In this document: positions 1 to 7,089 of the stretch, one piece after another
Layout of the letters: every line of letters starts with the position of its first letter
Numbering within the stretch: the stretch's first letter is position 1
NCBI GenBank assembly: GCA_964511405.1
Contig: CAZEFK010000200.1
Location: 1 to 13,142, forward strand
Reading direction: 5' to 3'
DNA: 13,142 nt
From: CAZEFK01 sp964511405
GTDB lineage: Bacteria; Pseudomonadota; Alphaproteobacteria; Elsterales; Elsteraceae
Position numbers and translations under genes: made by a program
Notes under the pieces: model-generated
Told to the model about the DNA's origin: nothing
The model's input: the letters and a program-made list of their open reading frames with translations, nothing else
Database searches by the model: none

Positions 1-244
1 GGAAGATGTCGCGGCCCTCGGGCGCCTTCAGGTTCAGCGACAGGCTGCGCTTGTTGCGGTGCAGGTTCTGGAAGTCGGGGCCGTGGCGCGGGCCGCCGGG
101 CAGCTCCTGGCCCGGCTCCTCGGGCATTTCGACCTTGATCACGCGGGCGCCCCAATCGGCCAGCTGGCGCACACAGGTCGGGCCCGACCGGACCCGGGTC
201 AGATCGAGAACAGTGAAGCGCGACAGCGGTCCGGGTTCGGGCAC
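1..244 (-). CDS. CoA-transferase family III (CaiB/BaiF), N-terminal part only
   Basis: This gene runs off the left edge, so only its first 81 codons are present. Translated on the minus strand from a GTG at 244, it reads VPEPGPLSRFTVLDLTRVRS, then GPTCVRQLADWGARVIKVEM, and later NLHRNKRSLSLNLKAPEGRD. The order 'vlDLtrvrsGPtcvrqLaDwGA.ViKVE' followed by 'N.nKrSlsLnLk..eGr' is the N-terminal fold signature of family III CoA-transferases, which move CoA between carboxylic acids (formyl-, succinyl-, carnitine-type) or racemise 2-methylacyl-CoAs. I chose GTG 244 because GGGAGA sits about 7 nt upstream and the reading starts just before the conserved domain; the nearby ATG in another frame soon hits a stop. 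The catalytic Asp and C-terminal half lie outside the window, so substrate cannot be inferred. It is transcribed away from the importer operon, and the two share the 245-474 intergenic region. Confidence 0.88.
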   Translation of the reverse strand, partial: MPEPGPLSRFTVLDLTRVRSGPTCVRQLADWGARVIKVEMPEEPGQELPGGPRHGPDFQNLHRNKRSLSLNLKAPEGRDIF

Positions 245-284
245 GGCGGCTCTCCCAAGCGTGGGCGCCCCATCGTAGGGGCCG

Positions 285-294
285 CGGACGTCCG
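285..294. promoter_or_regulatory. Perfect 10-bp palindrome between divergent genes
   Basis: CGGACGTCCG is a perfect palindrome about 40 bp upstream of the minus-strand CoA-transferase start. It could be a regulator site for that gene. Short GC-rich palindromes arise often by chance in DNA of this composition, so this is only a candidate. Confidence 0.2.
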
Positions 295-325
295 GGGCTA
301 TGCCCTATGGCTGCGGTTCGGACGC

Positions 326-355
326 TTGCCAGGTTGTGCAGCCTCGATCTAGCAT
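326..355 (+). promoter_or_regulatory. Possible sigma-70-type promoter for the ABC importer operon
   Basis: TTGCCA (326-331) matches five of six bases of the TTGACA -35 consensus. TAGCAT (350-355), 18 bp further on, matches four of six bases of TATAAT. Transcription would start near 362, giving a leader of about 110 nt before the binding-protein ATG at 475. The placement directly upstream of the dyads at 362-397 is what makes it attractive. Consensus promoters are poorly defined in high-GC alphaproteobacteria, so the call is tentative. Confidence 0.33.
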
Positions 356-361
356 CCTTTG

Positions 362-397
362 TCCGAGATACGGGTCATGTATCCGATATTTCGGACA
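362..397. promoter_or_regulatory. Two tandem operator-like dyads
   Basis: TCCGAGATACGGGTCA (362-377) and TCCGATATTTCGGACA (382-397) are two copies of one degenerate motif whose starts are exactly 20 bp apart; 11 of 16 positions agree. The second copy contains the inverted repeat TCCGA-TATT-TCGGA. Two sites close to two helical turns apart, just after a candidate promoter, are what a dimeric sugar-operon repressor would use. No regulator gene lies in the window, so the binding protein is unknown. The repeat is seen; the operator role is inferred. Confidence 0.4.
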
Positions 398-474
398 TCG
401 CCGGCAACGACCGGCACAAGGGTTCGGCGGATCAACGGCCGCCCATGGGCGGCAAGGGATGGGGGAAATTGGAG

Positions 475-1527
475 ATGAGGGTGCCGTCTGTTCTTGCGGT
501 CGCTGCGGCCGCCTGTGCCGGTCTGGTCCTGAGCGCGGGGCTGGCCGCGCCCGCCGCGGCCGCGGCCAAGTGCATCAAGGGCGACCGCAAGGCGCCGTTC
601 GCGATCGGCTGGGCCAACATTTACTCGGTGCCGACCTGGATGAAGCAAACCCAGGGCACCATCGAAGCGGAAGTCGACCAGCTCAAGAAGGCCGGGCTGG
701 TCTCGAAGCTGGTCACGACCGACGCGCAGGGCAACGCCAGCACCCAGATCCAGCAGATCCAGTCGATGATCGACGCCAACCTGGATGCGATCCTGGTCGA
801 GGCCGGCTCGTCGACCGCGCTCAACCGCGTCATCGCCGACGCCTGCGCCAAGGGCATCGCGGTCCTCAACTTCGACAGCCTGGTCGACACCGACCAGTTG
901 ACCGCCAAGATCAACACCGACTCCGCGGCCTGGGGCCAGCAGGCAGCCGAGTGGCTGGCCGGCGCCCTGGGCGGCAAGGGCAAGATCCTGGTGCTGAACG
1001 GCCCGGCCGGGGTCTCGGTCAGCGACGACCGGCGCAAGGGCGCCGAGCCGGTGCTGAAGGCCCATCCCGACATCAAGATCCTGGCCGAGACCAACACCGA
1101 GTACAATGTCGCCCCGGCCCAGGAGGCCGTGACCAACCTGCTGTTCAGCCATCCCGACATCGACGGCGTGCTGTCGCTGGGCGGCGCACTCTCGGCCGGT
1201 GCCGTGCTGGCCATGGACAAGCAGGGCCGGCCGTTCGTGCCGATCACCGGCGAGAACTACCGGCAGTTCCTGGAGCTGTGGAAGAAGGACAAGCTGAAGG
1301 CCTGGGCGACCATGCAACCCAACTGGCTGGGCGCGCTCGCCGCCTATGCTGCCGTGCAGGCGCTGCAGGGCAAGGAGGTGCCGGCCTTCGTCAAGGTGCC
1401 GCTGCCGGTCATCGACAACGGCACGATCGACCAGTACCTGGCCCGCGCCGCCGATTTCCCGGCCGACGGCTACATCTACTCGCCTTACGACCAGGCACTG
1501 TTCGACCGGCTGCTCGCGCAGAAGTGA
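475..1527 (+). CDS. CUT2-type ABC importer, periplasmic sugar-binding protein
   Basis: Predicted 350-residue periplasmic binding protein of the ribose/LacI-like type (Peripla_BP_4 fold) that captures the substrate and delivers it to the permeases encoded downstream. Residues 1 to about 31 form a Sec signal peptide: a short basic start, a long Ala/Leu/Val core and an Ala-rich cleavage region before AKCIKGDR. The mature part shows family features: a first beta strand FAIGWANIY (42-50), NASTQIQQIQSMID (87-100), DAILVEAGS (104-112), VLNFDS (130-135), GKILVLNGPAG (169-179) and GVLSLGGALSAGA (231-243). I chose ATG 475 because the signal peptide starts there and GGGGGA lies 8 nt upstream; the open frame extends to 307 but that extension is not protein-like. 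The stop overlaps the next gene's GTG. The ligand cannot be told from sequence; the neighbouring lactonase-like hydrolase suggests a sugar or sugar acid/lactone. Confidence 0.9.
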   Translation: MRVPSVLAVAAAACAGLVLSAGLAAPAAAAAKCIKGDRKAPFAIGWANIYSVPTWMKQTQGTIEAEVDQLKKAGLVSKLVTTDAQGNASTQIQQIQSMIDANLDAILVEAGSSTALNRVIADACAKGIAVLNFDSLVDTDQLTAKINTDSAAWGQQAAEWLAGALGGKGKILVLNGPAGVSVSDDRRKGAEPVLKAHPDIKILAETNTEYNVAPAQEAVTNLLFSHPDIDGVLSLGGALSAGAVLAMDKQGRPFVPITGENYRQFLELWKKDKLKAWATMQPNWLGALAAYAAVQALQGKEVPAFVKVPLPVIDNGTIDQYLARAADFPADGYIYSPYDQALFDRLLAQK

Positions 1528-3020
1528 CGGCCGTCCTCGCGGCCGACGGGGTGTCGAAGGCGTTCTTCGGCAACCCCGTCCTGCGCGCCGTGTCGATCGC
1601 GCTGGCGCCGGGCCGGGTCCATGCCCTGCTGGGCGAGAACGGTGCCGGCAAGTCGACGCTGATCAACCTGCTGTCGGGCGCGCTCGGCCCCGATGACGGC
1701 GCCCTGGTGGTCGACGGCCGCCGCGTCGCCCGGCTGACCCCGCCCGAGGCGCGGCGCGCCGGCATCGCCGTGGTCCAGCAGGAGCTGAGCCTGGCCGCCG
1801 AGCTGTCGGTCGCCGAGAACATCGGCCTCGGCGCCTATCCGCGCCGCTGGGGCCTGATCGACTACCGGCAGCTCGCGCGGCGGGCGCAGGCGGCCCTGGA
1901 CCTGGTCGGGCTCGACGCGCCGCTGTCGCTGCCGGTCGGCGCCCTGCCGCTCGGCCAGCGGCAGATGGTCGAGATCGCCAAAGCGCTCTATCGGACGCCC
2001 CGGATCCTGATCCTGGACGAGCCGACGTCGTCCCTGTCCGCGCACGAGACCGCGACGCTCACCCGGCTGGTCCGCCGGCTGCGCGACCAGGGCACGGCCG
2101 TGCTCTACATCTCGCACCGCCTGGCCGAAGTGATGGCGCTGGCGGACCAGGTCACCGTGCTCAAGGACGGGGTCGTGACCGCCGACCGGCCGCTCGCCGG
2201 CATCGACGCCCAGGCCCTGGTCCGGCTGATGGTCGGGCGCGATCCGGGGGACCTGTTTCCAGCCTGGCGGCCGACCGCCGAGCGCCGGCCGCTGGTCAGT
2301 CTCGCCGGCTTCGCCAGCGGCCGGGTCCGCGACGTCGACCTGGAGATCCGCGCCGGCGAGATCCTGGGACTGGGCGGACTGGTCGGGCAGGGGCAGGAGG
2401 ACCTGCTGCTCGGGCTCTACGGCGCCCGGCCGGCGACCGCGCGCGCGGCGAGCGTCGGCGGGGTGCCCGGCCTGCCGCGCCGGGTGCCGCGGGCCAACGC
2501 CCTGGGCCTGGCCTATGTCCCGGCCGACCGCAAGCGCGAGGGCCTGCACCTGATCCACACCATCGCGCGCAATCTGATGCTGCCGAGCCTGGCCCGCGCC
2601 CCGGCCCTGGCGCCGCGCCGGCCGGCGCGCGAGCGCGGGACCGTCGCGACCCTGGCCCGCCTGCTGGCGATCAAGGGCGACCTTGGCCGGCCGGTGCAGG
2701 CGCTGTCGGGCGGCAATCAGCAGAAGGTGGCGCTGGCCAAGTGGCTGCCGCTCGATCCCAAGGTGCTGCTGCTCAACGACCCGACCCGCGGCGTCGACGT
2801 CGAGACCAAGCGCGAGATCTACGGCCTGCTGCGCGGCTTCGCCGCCGAGGGCCGGGCGCTGCTGCTGTCGAGCTCCGACACGCCCGAGCTGGTTCATCTG
2901 TGCGACCGCGTCGCCGTGATGCGCGAGAGCCGCATCGTCGCGGTGCTGGAGCGCGCCGAGGTCAGCGAGGCGGCGATCGTCGCCCTGGCCATGGGCGAAG
3001 CCGAGCACGTCCCGGCATGA
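1524..3020 (+). CDS. CUT2-type ABC importer, double-domain ATPase (RbsA/MglA-like)
   Basis: Predicted 498-residue cytoplasmic ATPase with two nucleotide-binding domains in tandem, the normal length and layout for RbsA/MglA/XylG proteins. Domain 1 has Walker A GENGAGKST (37-45), Q-loop VVQQE (83-87), a degenerate signature LPLGQRQMVEIAKAL (141-155), Walker B ILILDEPT (161-168) and switch His198. Domain 2 has the eroded P-loop region GLVGQGQEDLL (285-295) usual for this family, a good signature LSGGNQQKVALAKWL (394-408), and NDPTRGVD (418-425) where DEPTRGVD would be canonical. The start is a GTG overlapping the previous TGA (GTGA), implying translational coupling; no good Shine-Dalgarno is needed or seen. 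The frame stays open upstream to 300, but that stretch is the out-of-frame shadow of the binding-protein gene. The TGA at 3018-3020 overlaps the first permease ATG. Confidence 0.93.
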   Translation: MTAVLAADGVSKAFFGNPVLRAVSIALAPGRVHALLGENGAGKSTLINLLSGALGPDDGALVVDGRRVARLTPPEARRAGIAVVQQELSLAAELSVAENIGLGAYPRRWGLIDYRQLARRAQAALDLVGLDAPLSLPVGALPLGQRQMVEIAKALYRTPRILILDEPTSSLSAHETATLTRLVRRLRDQGTAVLYISHRLAEVMALADQVTVLKDGVVTADRPLAGIDAQALVRLMVGRDPGDLFPAWRPTAERRPLVSLAGFASGRVRDVDLEIRAGEILGLGGLVGQGQEDLLLGLYGARPATARAASVGGVPGLPRRVPRANALGLAYVPADRKREGLHLIHTIARNLMLPSLARAPALAPRRPARERGTVATLARLLAIKGDLGRPVQALSGGNQQKVALAKWLPLDPKVLLLNDPTRGVDVETKREIYGLLRGFAAEGRALLLSSSDTPELVHLCDRVAVMRESRIVAVLERAEVSEAAIVALAMGEAEHVPA

Positions 3021-3955
3021 CCGATGCGGCGCTCTACTGGCCGGTGCAGGTCAGGCGCAACCGCGGCCTGCTGGGCCTGTTCGCGGTGGTCGCGGCCTTT
3101 CTGGCCGCCTATGCCGTGCTGTTCCCCGGCCTGCTGAGCGGCGCCGGCTTCGCCAAGTTCACCCAGAGCTGGTTCCCGCTGGCGCTGGTCGGCATGGCCC
3201 AGGCGATCCTGATGCTGGCCGGCGGCATCAGCCTGGCGATCGGACCGACGGTCAGCCTGGGCGCGGTGATCGCCGCCACCACCATGGTCCCGGACGGCGT
3301 CGCCGCCGGGATCGCGGCGGTTGCAGCCGTGGGCCTGGCCAGCGGTGCTTTGACCGGGCTGGTGGTGGTGCGGCTGCGCCTGCCGGCGATCGTGGTCACC
3401 CTCGCCGGCTCGTTCATCATCGGCGGCATCGCCCTGGTGCTGCTGCCGCGCCCGGGCGGCGCCATGCCGGACTGGCTGTCGGACTTGCTGGCCGGCGACC
3501 GCCCCGTCGCCTTCGCGCTGCTGGTGCTGGTCGCCGGCGCCTGGAAGCTGTATCTGGCGACGCCGCTCGGCCTCAGCCTCTATGCCGCCGGCGAGAACCC
3601 GGTCGGGGCCTACCGCTCGGGCGTGCCGGTCGATGCCGCCCGGATCGCCGCCTATGCGCTGAGCGGTCTGCTGGCGGCGCTGGCCGGCCTGTTCGTGGCG
3701 GCCCGGACCGGCTCGGGCGACCCGGTGATCGGCCAGGCTTTCACCCTCAACTCGATCGCCGCGGCGGTGCTGGGCGGCGTCGGGTTCCTGGGCGGGCGGG
3801 GCACCCTGCGTGGCGTGCTGGCCGGCAGCCTGCTGCTGAGCGTCATGATCAACGTCATGTTCTTCCTGGGCCTGCCGCCGATGGCGCAATATGTGGCGCA
3901 AGGGCTGATCATTGTGGTCGCGGTGGCGATCCCGGCGCTCGGGGGCCGGGCATGA
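3017..3955 (+). CDS. CUT2-type ABC importer, permease 1
   Basis: Predicted 312-residue inner-membrane permease of the BPD_transp_2 (RbsC-like) family, of usual length, with roughly eight to ten hydrophobic segments starting at GLLGLFAVVAAFLAAYAV (17-34). It keeps the family's loop motif in altered form, LAGGISLAIG (67-76), where most members have GGGIDLSVG, and the late motif SIAAAVLGGVGFLGGRGT (246-263), the likely contact region for the ATPase. The ATG overlaps the ATPase stop (ATGA), so it is probably translationally coupled. The departure from the GIDLSVG motif, while the second permease keeps it, suggests an asymmetric heterodimeric channel. ATG 3017 is used rather than the longer open frame from 2741, which lies in another frame of the ATPase gene. 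Confidence 0.92.
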   Translation: MTDAALYWPVQVRRNRGLLGLFAVVAAFLAAYAVLFPGLLSGAGFAKFTQSWFPLALVGMAQAILMLAGGISLAIGPTVSLGAVIAATTMVPDGVAAGIAAVAAVGLASGALTGLVVVRLRLPAIVVTLAGSFIIGGIALVLLPRPGGAMPDWLSDLLAGDRPVAFALLVLVAGAWKLYLATPLGLSLYAAGENPVGAYRSGVPVDAARIAAYALSGLLAALAGLFVAARTGSGDPVIGQAFTLNSIAAAVLGGVGFLGGRGTLRGVLAGSLLLSVMINVMFFLGLPPMAQYVAQGLIIVVAVAIPALGGRA

Positions 3956-4881
3956 CGCGGATCCTGGTCAGCCGGCCGCTCCTCGCGCTTCTGACCGTGG
4001 CCCTGCTGTGGGTGGCGGCCGGCCTGGTCAGCCGCGGCTTCGGCAGCTACGGCCATCTGCGCTACCTGGTCGAGCTGGCGTCGGTGATCGGGCTTGTTGC
4101 GGTCGGCCAGAGCTTCGTGGTGATCGGCGGCGGCATCGACCTGTCGGTCGGGGCGCTGGTGACGATCAGCGCCATGGGCCTGCCGCTGCTGGACGCCCGG
4201 CTGGGCGGCGCCGGCGCGGTCGCCGGTATCCTGGCGCTCGCGACCGGGCTCGGGCTGGTCAATGGCGCCGCGATCGCGGGCCTGCGCGTCCATCCCATGA
4301 TCATGACCCTGGCCATGGCGACCCTGCTGCAGGGCCTACTGATCCTGATCGCCGGCGGCAGCGCGGTGTCGGTGCAGAACCCGATCGTGGCATGGCTGGG
4401 CTCGGCGCGGCCGGCCGGCGTTCCGGCCGGCATCCTGCTGTGGCTGGCGGTGTCGGCCGCGGCCCTGGGCCTGCTCCACGGCACGCCGTTCGGCGCCCGC
4501 GTCTTCGCGCTCGGCGCCAATCCGCTGGCGGCCGAGCTGGCCGGCATCAGCCTGCCGCGCACTACCCTGGCGCTCTATGGCCTGAGCGGCTTCACGGCCG
4601 GGCTCGCCGGCCTTCTCGCCCTGGGCATGAACGGCCAGGGCTATGTCGGCATCGGCGATCCCTACCTGCTGGCCTCGATCGCGGCGGTGGTGCTGGGCGG
4701 CACGTCGATCCTGGGCGGCAGCGGCAGCTATGCCGGCACCATGCCGGGCGCGATCCTGCTGGTCACGATCACGGCGCTGATCACGGTGGTCAACGCCTCG
4801 GCCGGCTGGCGCAGCATCCTGTTCGGCTCACTGATCCTGGGCCTGCTGCTGCTGTCCGGGCGCGAGTCCGCGCGGCGGTGA
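3952..4881 (+). CDS. CUT2-type ABC importer, permease 2
   Basis: Predicted 309-residue RbsC-like permease, the partner of permease 1. The family hallmark is intact: SFVVIGGGIDLSVGALV (54-70), followed by IAAVVLGGTSILGGSGS (243-259). Hydrophobic segments alternate throughout, for example LLALLTVALLWVAAGLV (10-26). Its ATG overlaps the permease 1 stop (ATGA), completing an order of binding protein, ATPase, permease, permease, with 4-bp overlaps at every junction, so the four proteins are almost certainly made from one message. The last 54 bp, including the C-terminal LSGRESARR, are also the antisense of the 3' end of the convergent amidohydrolase gene. Confidence 0.92.
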   Translation: MTRILVSRPLLALLTVALLWVAAGLVSRGFGSYGHLRYLVELASVIGLVAVGQSFVVIGGGIDLSVGALVTISAMGLPLLDARLGGAGAVAGILALATGLGLVNGAAIAGLRVHPMIMTLAMATLLQGLLILIAGGSAVSVQNPIVAWLGSARPAGVPAGILLWLAVSAAALGLLHGTPFGARVFALGANPLAAELAGISLPRTTLALYGLSGFTAGLAGLLALGMNGQGYVGIGDPYLLASIAAVVLGGTSILGGSGSYAGTMPGAILLVTITALITVVNASAGWRSILFGSLILGLLLLSGRESARR

Positions 4882-5799
4882 CAGGGCGTCGGCCAGCCGG
4901 TAGATCCGGGCCGCGGTGCCGGCGAACAGCAGCGCCTGTTCGTCGGCCGAGAGGTCGGCGGTGAGCGCCCGGAAGGCGTCGAACAGCCGGTCGAAGCCCG
5001 CATGCAGCCCGGCCACCGGGAAGTCGCTGCCGATCATCGCGCGCGCCGGGCCGAAACAGTCCAGGCAGGGGCGGACGACCTTGGCCAGGCTGTCGAGCGT
5101 CCAGCCGTGGTCGTAGGCGACCGGATCGGAGATCTTGATCGCGACGTTCGGGCGCTGCGCCAGCGCGCGCAGGCCGGCGCGCCAGCGGGCGAGCCCGTCG
5201 GCATCGCGGTCGGCCGGGCTGCCGCAATGCTCCAGCACGAAAAGCTGGTCCGGGACGGCGTCGGCCAGGCGCGCGGCGTCGGCGAGTTGGCTCGGGAACA
5301 GCAGCAGGTCGAAGACCAGGCCATGGCGCGACAGCCGGGCCAGGCCGGCGCGCCAGGCGCGGTCGTCCATCAGGTCGGCGCGCGCCGCGAAGCGCCGCGC
5401 CGGATCGGCATCCCAGGCCAGCGCGTCGCGGACCCCGACCACCCGCGGGTTGGCGGCCTGGGTTTCGATCTGCGCCGCGGCGTCGGGCGCATCCAGCGGC
5501 ACTTGGACCACATAGCGCGCGGCGACGCCGCCGGCCTTGTCCAGGCTGTCGAGCCAGCGCGTCTCGGCCAGCGCGTCGTCGCGCCGCCAGCCGGCCTCGA
5601 CATGCACCGTCGCCACGACCGGCTGGTTGCGGGCATCGCGCCGATAGTCGGCCGGGAGGTAGCTGCGCCGGAGCGGCGCGAGGTCGCCCAGACTGCCGCG
5701 GGCGCCGGCCTCCGGCGCCAGCCATGGATGGCGGCCGAGGCTCAGGTCCCACAGATGATGGTGGGCGTCGATGATCGGGCCGTCATAGGGCCGGGCCAT
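4828..5799 (-). CDS. Amidohydrolase-2 family hydrolase (COG3618, fuconolactonase-like)
   Basis: Predicted 323-residue TIM-barrel metal-dependent hydrolase, probably cytosolic. Motifs in order: IIDAHHHLWDLS (9-20), holding the metal-binding histidines; YLPADYRRD (47-55); VVATVHVEAGW (61-71); VVGVRDAL (120-127); VFDLLLFPSQL (162-172); FVLEHCGSP (187-195) with His191; VAIKISD (219-225); and MIGSDFPVAG (255-264) with Asp259. This order is that of predicted lactonase-type amidohydrolases (L-fuconolactone, rhamnonolactone, dicarboxylate lactone hydrolases), so a sugar-lactone substrate is plausible but unproven. ATG 5799 is preceded by GGAG at 6 nt, and the protein starts just before the conserved DAHHHLWD. 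The frame stays open far upstream, but that stretch is antisense to the next gene. The last 17 residues, a Pro/Gln-rich tail after IYRLADAL, are encoded inside the antisense of permease 2. The upstream neighbour is divergent at 30 bp. Confidence 0.9.
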   Translation of the reverse strand: MARPYDGPIIDAHHHLWDLSLGRHPWLAPEAGARGSLGDLAPLRRSYLPADYRRDARNQPVVATVHVEAGWRRDDALAETRWLDSLDKAGGVAARYVVQVPLDAPDAAAQIETQAANPRVVGVRDALAWDADPARRFAARADLMDDRAWRAGLARLSRHGLVFDLLLFPSQLADAARLADAVPDQLFVLEHCGSPADRDADGLARWRAGLRALAQRPNVAIKISDPVAYDHGWTLDSLAKVVRPCLDCFGPARAMIGSDFPVAGLHAGFDRLFDAFRALTADLSADEQALLFAGTAARIYRLADALSPPRGLAPGQQQQAQDQ

Positions 5800-5829
5800 G
5801 GGGCGCTCCAGGTCGGGTAAGGAGAGGAC

Positions 5830-7014
5830 ATGCAGGCGACGATGTGGACCTATCCCTGGGACGTCCAGGACCTGGGCTTCGAGACGGTGGCCGCGGAGCT
5901 GCGGGACCGCGCCGGCCTGACCGGGGTCAGCCTGGCCGCGTCTTACCATGCCGGCCGCTTCCTGCAGCCGCGCAGCCCGGTCCGGACCACCTATTTCCCC
6001 GAGGACGGCACGGTTTATTTCCGCCCCGACCCCAAGCGGTGGGACGGCTCGCGCCTCAAGCCCCGGATGGCGGCGATCGTCGAGCGCGGCGACGTGCTGC
6101 GCCAGTTCGTCGAGGCGCGCGAGCGGACCGGCCTGGCGGTCTCGGCCTGGACCGTGTGCCTGCACAACATGCGGCTGGGCACCCTTCATCCCGAGGCCAC
6201 GGTGCGCAACGCCTTCGGCGAGTCGGCGCCGTTCGCCCTGTGCCCGTCGCATCCCGATGCCAGGGCCTATGTCACGGCGCTGGTCGAGGACCTGACCCAC
6301 GGCTACCGCCCCGACGCGGTCGAGCTGGAGACCCCCGGCTTCCTGCCCTTCGCCCATGGCTACCACCATGAGAAGGACGGCGTCGGCCTGACCGCCGAGG
6401 ACGATTTCCTGCTGTCCCTGTGCTTCTGCGCGTCCTGCCTGGCCGGCGCCGCCAAGGCCGGGGTCGACGGCGTCCGGGCGCAGGCGACGGCCCGGACGCT
6501 GATCGTGGAGTCGCTGGCCCGGGCCGTGCCCGCGCCGCGCTGGCCCGACTTTCCCGCCGCCGGGCTCGACGCCCTGGCCGGCCATCCGGCGCTGGCCGCC
6601 TATGCGCGCTGGCGCGCCGAGCCGGTCACCAGCCTGGTGGCCGAGGTGCGCGCGCGCGCCCACCCGGACAGCCGGATCTACGTCATCGACATCCGCGAGG
6701 GCTGGCTGGGCGGTGCCGACGCCGCGGCGCTGGGCCGGGTCTCGGACGGCATGGTCGTGTGCGCCTACGACATGGACGCCGCGGCGACCGCCGACGCCGT
6801 CGCCGCGGTCCGGGCGGCGCTCGGCCCCGACCGCCATGTCTCGGCCGGCTTCCGGGTGTTCCATCCCGAGATGGCCGGCCCAGCCGACCTCGCCGCCCGC
6901 GCCGCCGCGGCGCGCCGGGCCGGCGCCGATGCGCTCAATTTCTACAACTACGGCCTGATCCCGGCGGCCCGGCTCGACTGGGTGCGGGCGGCGGTCGACG
7001 GCGCCGGGGGATAA
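5830..7014 (+). CDS. Uncharacterised, probable TIM-barrel (glycoside-hydrolase-like) protein
   Basis: I do not recognise a characterised family for this 394-residue protein. It has no signal peptide or membrane segment. It opens with an aromatic, glycosidase-like strand (MWTYPWDV, 5-12), then GVSLAASYHAGRFL (32-45) and the repeated aromatic stretches TYFPEDG and TVYFRPD (54-67). The central segment holds AWTVCLHNMRLG (106-117), AFALCPSHP-like sequence near 135-142, DAVELETPGF (162-171), HGYHHEKDG (176-184) and LCFCASC (197-203). Alternating short hydrophobic strands and helices to the end (IYVIDIREGW 283-292, GMVVCAYDMD 307-316, ALNFYNYGL 368-376) suggest a beta/alpha barrel. Glu165/Glu167 are candidate catalytic acids, and Cys198, Cys200, Cys203 a possible metal site. 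The start is supported by AAGGAGAG a few bases upstream. The neighbouring hydrolase and importer suggest a role in the same carbohydrate-type pathway. Fold and role are inferred. Confidence 0.82.
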   Translation: MQATMWTYPWDVQDLGFETVAAELRDRAGLTGVSLAASYHAGRFLQPRSPVRTTYFPEDGTVYFRPDPKRWDGSRLKPRMAAIVERGDVLRQFVEARERTGLAVSAWTVCLHNMRLGTLHPEATVRNAFGESAPFALCPSHPDARAYVTALVEDLTHGYRPDAVELETPGFLPFAHGYHHEKDGVGLTAEDDFLLSLCFCASCLAGAAKAGVDGVRAQATARTLIVESLARAVPAPRWPDFPAAGLDALAGHPALAAYARWRAEPVTSLVAEVRARAHPDSRIYVIDIREGWLGGADAAALGRVSDGMVVCAYDMDAAATADAVAAVRAALGPDRHVSAGFRVFHPEMAGPADLAARAAAARRAGADALNFYNYGLIPAARLDWVRAAVDGAGG

Positions 7015-7031
7015 ATCGCGACGGCGCGATT
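7014..7031 (+). terminator. Possible weak intrinsic terminator after the TIM-barrel gene
   Basis: AATCGCG (7014-7020), a four-base loop ACGG, and CGCGATT (7025-7031) make a perfect 7-bp stem beginning in the stop codon of the preceding gene. The following bases (GCTTCTTCC) are pyrimidine-rich but are not a true U-tract. It would separate the catabolic block from the lipoprotein/HTH/RNA-ligase block. Confidence 0.4.
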
Positions 7032-7089
7032 GCTTCTTCCGGCACGGGTTTGCTGGAATGGACGGGCAGGCATGACAGGGGGAGCGCCG

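Noticed and set aside
307..474. Longer N-terminus for the sugar-binding protein
   Set aside because: It would place the signal peptide 56 residues inside the protein and cover the promoter/operator region.
349..1317. 322-residue minus-strand open frame opposite the binding-protein gene
   Set aside because: Long antisense frames are expected in DNA this GC-rich; no domain motif is visible and the plus strand carries a clear gene.
300..1523. Upstream extension of the ATPase open frame, giving a 906-residue fusion
   Set aside because: The first 408 codons are Gly/Arg-rich shadow sequence in another frame of the binding-protein gene; the real protein starts at GTG 1524.
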